Below, one piece after another: positions 46,406 to 54,111 of a stretch of 64,000 nt of DNA (positions are counted from its first letter, which is position 1; each line of letters starts with the position of its first letter). Source of the DNA: Thermoguttaceae bacterium (lineage in GTDB: Bacteria > Planctomycetota > Planctomycetia > Pirellulales > Thermoguttaceae); contig JARKPK010000083.1 of assembly GCA_029975295.1 (NCBI GenBank), positions 62,001 to 126,000 of the forward strand, given 5' to 3'. Made by a program: the position numbers and the translations under genes. The notes under the pieces were generated by a model. That model did not search any database, had not been told where the DNA came from, and saw only the letters and a list, made by a program, of their open reading frames with translations.

Positions 46406-48493
46406 ATGAACGTCGCGGCAACGCCATCTCCGGAAGGCTTCGCGGCCGAGGTCGTTTCGACCAACAAGGCCCGTTGCCGCGACTGCTTCCGCTGCGTGCG
46501 GTATTGTCCGGTCAAGGCGATTCGGATGCACGAGGGCCAAGCGTCGGTCGATCCGGCCCGCTGCCTGGCCTGCGGCACCTGCGTGCGGCAGTGCCCCCAA
46601 GGGGCCAAATCATTCCGCAACGACGTGGCGCGTGCCCGCACGCTGCTGGTTCAAAACGCGCCGGTGTTGTGCAGCTTGGCGCCGTCGTTCGCGGCCGTGT
46701 TCCCTGGTTGGCGCGCCGGGCGGTTGCCTTCGGCCTTGCGCCGGTTGGGCTTCGCGCACGTGAGCGAAACAGGTATCGGGGCCGAGATCGTCGCTCGGCA
46801 CACGGCGCAAAGTGCGGCCGAGGCCGGCCCGCGGGCGCGCATCTGCTCGTCGTGCCCGGCCGTGGTGCGCTACGTCGAGCGCTATCGCCCGGAGCTTCTC
46901 GGCGCGCTGGCGCCGGTGGTGTCGCCGATGATTGCCCACGCGCGCTGGCTGCGGCGGAAGTTCGGCCCGCATGTGCGCATCGTGTTTGTCGGCCCATGCG
47001 TGGCGAAGAAAGCGGAGGCCCAGCGGCCCGAGTACCACGGCGACGTCGATTGCGTGCTGACGTTCCAAGAGCTTTCCGCTTGGCTCGATCAAGAGGGCAT
47101 CGACTTGGCCGCTTGCGAAGAGAGCCAGTTCGACGCCGCCGCCGGCCCGCTGGGCCGAGCCTTCGCGCTCGAGGGCGGCTGCCTCCGCGCGGCCGAAGAG
47201 TGCGCCGACGGGGCGAGCACCCGCCAGCCGTTGGCGCTGAGCGGTTTCGAAAACATCTGCGACGCCTTCGACGGCCTGCCTCGGCTGACCGAGCCGCTGC
47301 TGATCGAACCGCTGTTCTGCCCGCAGGGGTGCATCGGCGGACCGGGAATGGTCGGCGAAGGCGGGATCGTCGCGCGGCGACTCGCGCTTTTGCACCATGC
47401 ACAAAAGGCGGCCGCGCCGCAGGCCGCACCACCCCCGGCAACACACTTTGCACCGCATGCCGCAAGGCAGGCACTCGCTGCGCCAAATGCCCCGGCCGCG
47501 TCGGAATCGGCGGCTGCACCAACATCTGCGGCAGCCGCATCGGCTTCAACGTCGGCGTTGGGTTGGGCCGCGGGGCGTGCATCGGACGCGGAAACGCCAA
47601 CCGAGCCCGATCTGCCCCGCGCGCTGTGCCGCGCCGAGTTCCGTTGCCTCATGCCGCCCGACGAACGCGAAGGCGACGAAACTCTGCTGCGGGCCACGCT
47701 CGAACGGCTGGGCAAGGCCGATCCGGCCGACCAGCTCGATTGTGGCGCGTGCGGTTATGCCAGTTGCCGCGAAAAGGCCCTGGCCGTGCTCCGCGGGATG
47801 GCCGAGCCCGAAATGTGCCTGCCGCAAATGCGGCGCCTGGCCGAACAACGGGTCGATCGGATCATCGAAACCAGCCCCAACGGCATCGTCATCGTCGATC
47901 AACAACTGCGCATCTTGCACATGAACCCGGCGTTTCGCCGTTTCTTCATGTGCACCGACTCGCTCTGCGGACGGCCGATCTCGCTGCTGATGGATCCCGA
48001 GCCGTTCGAGCGTTTGGCCTCGGGCCGCGACGACCGCATCGAACGCACCGTCGATCACCCCAAGTATGGGCTGGTGTGCCATCAGATCATCTACACCCTG
48101 CCGCACGAAGGCCAATACGTGGGCATCTTCGTCAACATCACGCACCTGCAAGCCAGCCGTCGGCAGCTCGACGAGCTTCGGGCGCAAACCATCCGCCAAG
48201 CCCGCGAACTGCTGCAACAACAGATGACCATGGCCGAAACCATCGCCGTTTGCCTCGGCGAGAACACGGCCCGGGCCGAGGCGCTGCTCGACAAACTGAT
48301 GGCCGCCGCCGAAAGCTCCGGCCGCGAGCGGGCGGGCACGGCATCGGGCGCCGGCGAGGCAAGCGATCGGCCCGAGGCGCCGTTCCCGGCCGCGGCACAG
48401 CGAGCCGCCCCCGGCTCGTTCGGCCCGAAGCAATTCTCCGCCTTGCCGCGGCTTGGCTCGTTGGCAGGGCGAAACCCCGGACCGACGGTGTGA
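46406..48493 (+). CDS. Sensory-type [FeFe] hydrogenase-like protein with Fe-S and PAS domains (HydS-like)
   Basis: A 695-aa protein. Two [4Fe-4S] sites come first (CRDCFRCVRYCPVKAI, CLACGTCVRQCPQGAK). The H-cluster domain has divergent motifs: L1 ICSSCPAVVRYVE (about 148), L2 VGPCVAKKAEAQ (about 196) and L3 FCPQGCIGGPGM (about 305), the pattern of the sensory group of [FeFe] hydrogenases rather than catalytic ones. An Ala-rich linker (about 330-400) leads to an Fe-S domain (CGACGYASCREKA, MCLPQM) and a PAS domain (SPNGIVIVDQQLRILHMNPA onward, about 490-580), then a coiled coil. In known clusters such proteins are proposed to sense H2 and signal to a partner. The SpoIIE phosphatase gene starts 9 bp downstream. 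The function in this organism is inference. Confidence 0.88.
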   Translation: MNVAATPSPEGFAAEVVSTNKARCRDCFRCVRYCPVKAIRMHEGQASVDPARCLACGTCVRQCPQGAKSFRNDVARARTLLVQNAPVLCSLAPSFAAVFPGWRAGRLPSALRRLGFAHVSETGIGAEIVARHTAQSAAEAGPRARICSSCPAVVRYVERYRPELLGALAPVVSPMIAHARWLRRKFGPHVRIVFVGPCVAKKAEAQRPEYHGDVDCVLTFQELSAWLDQEGIDLAACEESQFDAAAGPLGRAFALEGGCLRAAEECADGASTRQPLALSGFENICDAFDGLPRLTEPLLIEPLFCPQGCIGGPGMVGEGGIVARRLALLHHAQKAAAPQAAPPPATHFAPHAARQALAAPNAPAASESAAAPTSAAAASASTSALGWAAGRASDAETPTEPDLPRALCRAEFRCLMPPDEREGDETLLRATLERLGKADPADQLDCGACGYASCREKALAVLRGMAEPEMCLPQMRRLAEQRVDRIIETSPNGIVIVDQQLRILHMNPAFRRFFMCTDSLCGRPISLLMDPEPFERLASGRDDRIERTVDHPKYGLVCHQIIYTLPHEGQYVGIFVNITHLQASRRQLDELRAQTIRQARELLQQQMTMAETIAVCLGENTARAEALLDKLMAAAESSGRERAGTASGAGEASDRPEAPFPAAAQRAAPGSFGPKQFSALPRLGSLAGRNPGPTV

Positions 48494-48502
48494 GCGGCCG
48501 AG

Positions 48503-49735
48503 ATGACGCAGTCGATAATTCCCTCGGGTCGAACGGTCGGGCCGCGCCGGGCCTCGGTTTGCGGCAAAGGTCGAGGCACGCCCATGGGCGGACATTATCT
48601 CCATGTCGAATGGCACACGGCCGAGTGCGCGAAACATCCCGGCGCGCCGTGCGGCGACGTTACGGATTGCCGCCGCGGGCTCGACGGCGCCATGTTCGCC
48701 TGCGTCGATGGAATCGGCTCGGGAATGCGCGCGCGAATCGCCGCGCAAATGTGCGCCCCGCGGCTGATCGAGCTGTTGCGGCTGGATTTTTCGCTCCGGC
48801 GCGCCGCCGCGACCGTCGCCGCCGATATGCAAAAACTCCGCGACCCGCAAAAGCCGTTTGCCGCCTTCTCCGTGGGCCGAATCCGTCCGGACGGAATGGC
48901 CACGGTGCTCGCCTACGAAGCCCCGCCGCCGCTGTTCGTCGGTCGGCGCGAGGCCTCGGTGCTGCCGGGCCGGCCGATCGAATCGCCCGGCGCGCTGGTC
49001 AACGAATACCTGGTGCAGCTCGATGCGGGCGACGGGCTGATGCTGCTCAGCGACGGAATCACGCAGGCCGGCATCGGCGGCGCCTGGCCCGACGGCTGGC
49101 AGGCCGAGCGGGCCGCCCAGTTCCTTACCCATTGCCTCAATCAGAACATCCCGCCGCGGCAACTGCCCGAAACACTGCTCCGCCAAGCGCGGCAGTTCAA
49201 CGACCGCGGCGGCGATGACTGCACCGTGGCCCTGGCGTATTGCCGCCGCGGCGTGATCCTCAACTTGCTCACCGGCCCGCCGGCCGATCGCGCCCGCGAT
49301 GCCGCGGTGGTCCGCCGCTGGCTCGATGCGCCCGGCCTGAAGGTCGTTTGCGGCGGCACGACGGCCGAGATCGTCGCCCGTCAGCTCGGCCTGCCCTTGA
49401 GCATCGAACCGCACCCGAGCAGCCTGATCGCGCCGCCGCGCTATGAACTGCCCGAAATCGACCTGGTGACCGAAGGCGCGGTTACGCTCAATCAGGCCTA
49501 CAACCTGATCGATGAAGACCCGGCCGAACTGCGCGAAGACAGCGGCGTAAGCGAATTGGTGTCGCTGCTCAATGCCGCCGATCGAATCAATATCTTCTTC
49601 GGCCAGGCCGAAAACGCGGCCGCCCGCGATATCAGCTTCCGGCAACAAGGCATCCTCACACGCCGGCGATTGATCCCGCTGCTGGCCGAGCGGCTGCGCG
49701 CAGCCGGAAAAATGGTGGTGGTGGAAAACGTTTAG
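48503..49735 (+). CDS. SpoIIE/PP2C-type Ser/Thr phosphatase linked to sensor hydrogenase
   Basis: A 410-aa protein. The PP2C core shows CGDVTDCRRG (about 50), ACVDGIGSGMRAR (about 67), LLSDGITQAGIGG (about 180) and RGGDDCTVALAY (about 235), with the Asp residues that bind the two metals. A second domain after ~245 contains KVVCGGTTAEIVARQLGLPL and is common to phosphatases encoded next to [FeFe] sensor hydrogenases. It probably dephosphorylates a regulatory protein in response to the HydS-like protein. The 9-bp gap points to co-translation. The start could also be at 48584 (MGGHYLHVEW), which drops 27 unconserved-looking residues. Confidence 0.88.
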   Translation: MTQSIIPSGRTVGPRRASVCGKGRGTPMGGHYLHVEWHTAECAKHPGAPCGDVTDCRRGLDGAMFACVDGIGSGMRARIAAQMCAPRLIELLRLDFSLRRAAATVAADMQKLRDPQKPFAAFSVGRIRPDGMATVLAYEAPPPLFVGRREASVLPGRPIESPGALVNEYLVQLDAGDGLMLLSDGITQAGIGGAWPDGWQAERAAQFLTHCLNQNIPPRQLPETLLRQARQFNDRGGDDCTVALAYCRRGVILNLLTGPPADRARDAAVVRRWLDAPGLKVVCGGTTAEIVARQLGLPLSIEPHPSSLIAPPRYELPEIDLVTEGAVTLNQAYNLIDEDPAELREDSGVSELVSLLNAADRINIFFGQAENAAARDISFRQQGILTRRRLIPLLAERLRAAGKMVVVENV

Positions 49736-49776
49736 CAATGATGTCGATGCCCGGCTTGCGTCGATTCCTGGCTGCC

Positions 49777-49898
49777 GTCGATGTCGGCTGGCGATGATGT
49801 CCGCTGGTGATGATGTCGGCTGGTGATGATGTCGGCTGGCGATGATGTCGGCTGGCGATGATGTCGGCTGGCGATGATGTCGGCTGGCGATGATGTCG
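49777..49898 (+). repeat. Tandem repeat, 16-bp unit, about 7.5 copies
   Basis: The unit gatgatgtcggctggc is repeated head to tail from 49777 to 49888 with few changes (first copy gtcgatgtcggctggc, second gatgatgtccgctggt, third ending ggt), plus a partial copy to 49898. The four central copies are identical. The 16-bp period breaks any reading frame. It starts 42 bp after the phosphatase stop. Confidence 0.9.
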
Positions 49899-49992
49899 AG
49901 GACGCCGCGGCGGGCTTGCCCCGCCGTGCTTCGGTCCAACAGCCAAAACGAGCCGCCGCCCCCTTCAAGCCAAGAGAAGCCAAGTCACCGCA

Positions 49993-50011
49993 CTGCCGGA
50001 CAAGCCGGCAG
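49993..50011. repeat. REP-like palindrome, copy 2
   Basis: ctgccgg-acaag-ccggcag, the reverse complement of the element at 46294-46312, followed by tggcac. Half units of the same element recur just downstream. It resembles short dispersed palindromes found in many copies in planctomycete genomes. Confidence 0.6.
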
Positions 50012-50302
50012 TGGCACCCAATTTGGCAGTGGCACGCAAACAGCCAATGCTCCCCTACCGGCAGTGGCACGCATTCATCGAATGCTGCCCTGCCGAAAGT
50101 GACGCACTTTTCCGCCCGCTTGTGCCTTACGGCTTCCCGATAGCCGAGCCATCGCGGCCACCGAGCGGCATTAACTCGTGATGTAGCGGGCGTTTGGCCA
50201 GACTTGGCACCACTAGCCTTTTCTGTCGAGTGCATCGAGGGCCGCCACGGCCGTCGCGTTGGGCCGGTCGCAGCGGCGGTGCGTCTCGGGCCCGGAGGCC
50301 GC

Positions 50303-51091
50303 TCAGCCCGCACCGGCTTCGACGACCATTTGGCGCACCTGGGCCAAAAGGCGCTCGTTGGCAGCCGCTAGCAGTCGCGGGTCGTCGAGGGTGAATGGCC
50401 CGCCGTCCACGGCCGCCACCGCCCCGCCCGCCTCGCGGATCAACAACACTCCGGCCGCGATGTCCCAAACCTTGGTCGAGAACGACCAGCAAACATCGAA
50501 CCGCCCGGCCGCCAGATAGCAGAGGTTCAGCGAAGCCGAGCCCGTCCTGCGAATCGATTGGCATCGAAACAGGGCCTTGAGCATGACTTTCAGGTCGGGG
50601 GAATCGGGCGTCATTCCGGCGGGCAGCCCCATCGCGGCCAACGCCCCATCGGGCGATTCGACACCGCTGACCCGAATCGGGTGATCGTTGAGGAAGGCCC
50701 CTTGCCCTTCGACGGCCGTAAAGCACTCGCCGGTGGCCGGATTGAACACCGCGCCCACCAGCAGCCGCCCCCGGTGTTCCAGCGCCAACGACACGGCATA
50801 GTGCGGCACCCCGTGAACGTAATTCGTTGTCCCGTCGAGGGGATCGACGATCCATCGGTATTCGTGTTCGGCCGAATGGGCCCCGCCCTCCTCACCGATG
50901 AACCCATGGTTGGGAAATGCGCCGAGGACATGGCGGCGCACAACCTCCTGAGCGGCAAGATCTGCCTGGGTTACCAGATCGAAACGGCCCTTCTCGCGGA
51001 CCTCGAATCGGCCCACCCAGCGCTGAAGCTCGGCCCCGGCGGCATAAACCGCTTCCAGGCAGACATTAAGGTATTCCGAACGCAGTTCCAT
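50303..51091 (-). CDS. suhB: Inositol monophosphatase family protein (SuhB-like)
   Basis: A 262-aa Mg-dependent phosphatase. Metal and substrate motifs are DLVTQADLAAQEVV, FIGEEGG (Glu-Glu), WIVDPLDGTTNYVHGVPHYA and STKVWDIAAGVLLIREAGGA. The family removes phosphate from inositol-1-phosphate or related sugar or nucleotide phosphates; the exact substrate cannot be read from sequence. The length is normal. It is divergent from the gene at 51634 and convergent with the hydrogenase block. Confidence 0.93.
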   Translation of the reverse strand: MELRSEYLNVCLEAVYAAGAELQRWVGRFEVREKGRFDLVTQADLAAQEVVRRHVLGAFPNHGFIGEEGGAHSAEHEYRWIVDPLDGTTNYVHGVPHYAVSLALEHRGRLLVGAVFNPATGECFTAVEGQGAFLNDHPIRVSGVESPDGALAAMGLPAGMTPDSPDLKVMLKALFRCQSIRRTGSASLNLCYLAAGRFDVCWSFSTKVWDIAAGVLLIREAGGAVAAVDGGPFTLDDPRLLAAANERLLAQVRQMVVEAGAG

Positions 51092-51372
51092 CGACGCAGT
51101 ACTCCCCCGTGCGGGCCCTCGGCCAGACTAAGGCCCGAGCGCGCCACGGCCGGCGCTGCTGGTTTCGTATTCGGCTGGGCCGGGCAATGGGGCGGCGCGG
51201 CGACCAACCGGTCGGTTTTAACAGGGCAGACCAACGGCCCCTTGATGACACAAGTTGGCCCAGCGACAGCAACTCAGGCTACACGCTCCGGGCACGCCCG
51301 ACCAGGGCCGGCGTCGGACGCTTTGCGGCGGGCCGCCCGATCTGGGCTTTTTGCATTTTTCTAACTCGGGTC

Positions 51373-51400
51373 TTTACAACGCGAGAAAAGATGATAATAT
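51373..51400 (+). promoter_or_regulatory. Promoter just upstream of a terminator
   Basis: TTTACA (51373-51378) and TAATAT (51395-51400) are 16 bp apart in the most AT-rich stretch of the region. The start point would be near 51407, only 20 nt before the terminator hairpin at 51427. Confidence 0.55.
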
Positions 51401-51426
51401 CATAGTTGCCTCTTCTCTGTTCCGGC

Positions 51427-51463
51427 CCCGCCGGTCGCTCACGAGCGAACGGCGGGGTTTTTG
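51427..51463 (+). terminator. Strong intrinsic terminator in a divergent intergenic region
   Basis: CCCCGCCG (51427-51434) pairs with CGGCGGGG (51451-51458) and TCGCTC (51436-51441) with GAGCGA (51444-51449), separated by one mismatch and closed by a 2-nt loop; five T follow at 51459-51463. No plus-strand gene ends here: suhB lies to the left on the other strand, starting at 51091. It would therefore stop transcripts from the promoter 27 bp upstream, either to attenuate the gene at 51634 or to release a short RNA of about 60 nt. Confidence 0.85.
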
Positions 51464-51633
51464 TTTCTGCGACGTACAACGAAGGTTTCGGGAACCTTTT
51501 CCGACCTCGCAACCCGATGGCCCTCTCTTTGTTGGCCAAGGCAAAGCAGGGAACGGTTTCCGGCCGGAAGAGCGTTCTGAAACCTCGTGTTGGGCCGCCT
51601 TAGTTTGGCTGCACTTAGATTGGTCTCGCCATC

Positions 51634-52458
51634 ATGACCGAGAAGCACCGCCACACGCTCTGGAGGTTGGAAGGCTCGAACGCGCGTGCCGAGGGCGCGA
51701 TCGAAGCCGACGCCGATCTGCTTCGGCCGCACGAAGGCCTGGCCGTGCGCCGCACCGGCGGAATTGCCTTGCCCGCCCGCTGGTGTTGCCTGCGATTTCT
51801 TCAAACCGACTGGCCCGCGCCGCGAACCGACGCCGCGGATCGTTGCGATGCTTTCATCCGCGGCAGCGACTTGATCGCGGCCTACCCGCCGCAGGCCGAG
51901 TTCCCGTTTCAGGTGGCCGTGTCGCGCCGCTGGATCGATGCCGCGCCGGAAACGGGCGGCCGGTTCGGCCTGGAGACGATCGTTTCGGTCAACACCCCGC
52001 TGCTCGACAGCCGGCCGACGCTCGAAATGACCAATCGTTGGCCGCAAGCCGACGTTCTGCAACTCACCTGGGCCGATCCCGCTGGGGCGGCTCAGGCCCA
52101 GACGCCGGGCGCCCGGCCGGCGCCGATCGGACCGAACGCTCGGCTACTTGCCGGCAAGAATCCGATTGGCTGCACCAATGCCGACGGGCCGGGATGCTGG
52201 CTCATTCGGCCGGCGGGAGTGTCGATCAGTTTCGTCGAAATGCTCTATCCGTCCGACTTCGAGCAAAGCGTCGTCGAACCGTGCGGCTCCGACGGTTGCT
52301 CGCTGCGGCACCGATTCTTCAGGCGGCCGCTGGAGAAGGGCGTCATCTTTCGCTGCCGTTGGCGCGTGCATCTGGTGAACCGATCGGACGACGCGGCGAC
52401 GGCCGCCGCGCTTTCGACCGCCTTTGCTGCCGAATCGCCCTTCCTCAGCGTCTATTAG
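51634..52458 (+). CDS. Conserved-looking hypothetical protein
   Basis: A 274-aa protein starting MTEKHRHTLWRLEGSNARAE. It has a Trp/Cys-containing middle (LPARWCCLRFLQTDWPAP) and a C-terminal half with NPIGCTNADGPGCWLIRPAG, VSISFVEMLYPSDFEQSVVE and GVIFRCRWRVHLVNRSDD. No signal peptide or membrane helix. I do not recognise the family. It is preceded by a promoter-terminator pair, so its expression may be attenuated. It precedes uxaC by 180 bp, a possible functional link with sugar-acid use, but that is a guess. Confidence 0.7.
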   Translation: MTEKHRHTLWRLEGSNARAEGAIEADADLLRPHEGLAVRRTGGIALPARWCCLRFLQTDWPAPRTDAADRCDAFIRGSDLIAAYPPQAEFPFQVAVSRRWIDAAPETGGRFGLETIVSVNTPLLDSRPTLEMTNRWPQADVLQLTWADPAGAAQAQTPGARPAPIGPNARLLAGKNPIGCTNADGPGCWLIRPAGVSISFVEMLYPSDFEQSVVEPCGSDGCSLRHRFFRRPLEKGVIFRCRWRVHLVNRSDDAATAAALSTAFAAESPFLSVY

Positions 52459-52638
52459 TGTTCGCCGAACAGATGTACGATTGAGTTCACGGTTTTTTGC
52501 CGAAATCGGCCGCCCGTCGGCCGCGTCGCGTTGCTCGCCGCAAGGCGGCAACCGCGTTGTTCGGCGGGCGACGAAGCGCGATTCGGCCCTTGAAGCCTTT
52601 CACCCTGTCGCCCCAAGAGTGGGAAAGCGAGCCATCCG

Positions 52639-54075
52639 ATGACCGACATCTTCATTACCGAGAACTTCCTGCTTCAATGCGACGAGGCCGTGCGGCTTTA
52701 TCACGAGTTCGCCCGCGACCTGCCAATCATCGACTACCATTGCCATCTGCCGCCGCAGCAGATCGCCGACGATCACCGCTTCGCCACGATGACGCAAATC
52801 TGGCTTTCCGGCGATCATTACAAATGGCGGGCGATGCGCGCCGCCGGCATCGACGAGCGCTACATCACCGGTGAGGCCGACGATTGGGAAAAGTTCCTAA
52901 AATGGAGCGAAACGGTTCCGCAAACGCTGCGCAACCCGCTGTACCATTGGACGCATTTGGAATTGAAACGCCCGTTCGGCATTAGCGACCGGCTGCTATC
53001 GCCGGAAACCGCGCGCGGAATCTACGATCAGTGCAACACCCTGCTGGCCGGCGAGGGGTTCTCGGCCCGGGGGCTGATGCGCCGCATGAATGTGGTTCTG
53101 GTCTGCACGACCGACGATCCGATCGACACGTTGGAGCACCACATCCGCATCCGAGAAGACGCGAGCTTCCCGATCCGCGTGTTGCCCACCTTCCGACCCG
53201 ACCGCGCGATGAGCTTCACTGCGTCGACCGTCTGGAACGAGTACGTCGAGAAGCTGGGGCGGGCCGCCGATGTCGAGATCGGCGACCGATTCGAGCGATT
53301 CGTCGAGGCGATTCGTCGGCGACACGATTACTTCCACGCGCAGGGATGCCGGCTCTCCGACCACGGACTCGACAACTTCTACGCCGAGGATTACACGGGC
53401 ACCGACGTGCAGACGGCGTTCGCCAAGCTTCGCGCGGGCGACACCCCCGGCGAAGGCGAGAGCCGCAAACTGCTTTCGGCCATGCTCTATGAATTCGCCG
53501 TGCTCGACCACGAGAAGGGCTGGACCCAGCAGTTCCACGTGGGCCCGTTGCGCAACACGAACTCGCGGATGTTCGCCCGGCTGGGCCCCGACGCCGGGTT
53601 CGACTCGATCGGCGAGGCGTTGATCGCCCGGCCGATGGCCCGCTTCTTCGATCGGCTGGACCGCGAAGACCGGCTTACCAAGACGATTGTTTACAATCTC
53701 AACCCGATCCACAACGACGTAATGGCCACGATGATCGGCAACTTCCAAGACGGGCGAACACCCGGCAAAATGCAGTTCGGCAGCGGCTGGTGGTTCCTCG
53801 ACCAAAAGGACGGCATGGAGCGCCAGCTCGACGCGCTGTCGAACCACGGGCTGCTGAGCCGTTTTGTGGGGATGCTGACCGACAGCCGTTCGTTCCTCTC
53901 GTACACGCGGCACGAATACTTCCGCCGCATCCTTTGCAACAAGCTCGGATGCGAAATGGCCCAGGGGCTGCTGCCGCGCAATTTCGGCCTGATCGGACCG
54001 ATGGTCGCCGACATCTGCTACCGCAACGCCGCCGGGTACTTCGGCTTCGATTTGCCGCCGGCGGAAGGGGTTTGA
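52639..54075 (+). CDS. uxaC: Glucuronate isomerase
   Basis: A 478-aa metal-dependent isomerase of the amidohydrolase fold that interconverts D-glucuronate and D-fructuronate (or galacturonate and tagaturonate), the first step of uronate catabolism. DLPIIDYHCHLPPQQIADD carries the HxH metal site; WLSGDHYKWRAMRAAGIDER, TVWNEYVEKLGRAADVEIGD and WWFLDQKDGMERQLDALSNH are typical. The length is usual. A GGGAAAG stretch lies about 15 nt before the ATG. It ends 36 bp from the convergent flgL. No other uronate genes are in the window. Confidence 0.95.
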   Translation: MTDIFITENFLLQCDEAVRLYHEFARDLPIIDYHCHLPPQQIADDHRFATMTQIWLSGDHYKWRAMRAAGIDERYITGEADDWEKFLKWSETVPQTLRNPLYHWTHLELKRPFGISDRLLSPETARGIYDQCNTLLAGEGFSARGLMRRMNVVLVCTTDDPIDTLEHHIRIREDASFPIRVLPTFRPDRAMSFTASTVWNEYVEKLGRAADVEIGDRFERFVEAIRRRHDYFHAQGCRLSDHGLDNFYAEDYTGTDVQTAFAKLRAGDTPGEGESRKLLSAMLYEFAVLDHEKGWTQQFHVGPLRNTNSRMFARLGPDAGFDSIGEALIARPMARFFDRLDREDRLTKTIVYNLNPIHNDVMATMIGNFQDGRTPGKMQFGSGWWFLDQKDGMERQLDALSNHGLLSRFVGMLTDSRSFLSYTRHEYFRRILCNKLGCEMAQGLLPRNFGLIGPMVADICYRNAAGYFGFDLPPAEGV

Positions 54076-54083
54076 CGCGGGCG

Positions 54084-54101
54084 GCGCGGCCGTTGCCGCG
54101 C
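54084..54101. terminator. GC hairpin between convergent uxaC and flgL
   Basis: GCGCGGC-cgtt-GCCGCGC forms a perfect 7-bp stem in the 36-bp gap between two converging stops. It has no T-run, so it may be only a weak or factor-assisted terminator acting on both strands. Confidence 0.3.
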
Positions 54102-54111
54102 GGCGCAGAGG

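Larger units (their letters stand above)
49736..50302. other. Convergent intergenic region with repeats, 567 bp
   Basis: Lies between the phosphatase gene (plus) and suhB (minus). It holds the 16-bp tandem repeat and, at 49985-50065, REP-like sequence: one full palindrome and two half copies (ggcagtggcacgca at 50025-50038 and 50061-50074). No gene is supported and no T-run terminator is visible. Confidence 0.6.
51092..51633. other. Divergent intergenic region, 542 bp
   Basis: Lies between suhB (minus) and the hypothetical gene at 51634 (plus). It contains the promoter-terminator pair at 51373-51463. The remaining 170 bp before the gene have no second clear promoter. The suhB promoter was not identified. 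Confidence 0.6.

Noticed and set aside
49777-49898. CRISPR array
   Set aside because: The 16-bp units are directly contiguous with no spacers and there are no cas genes nearby.
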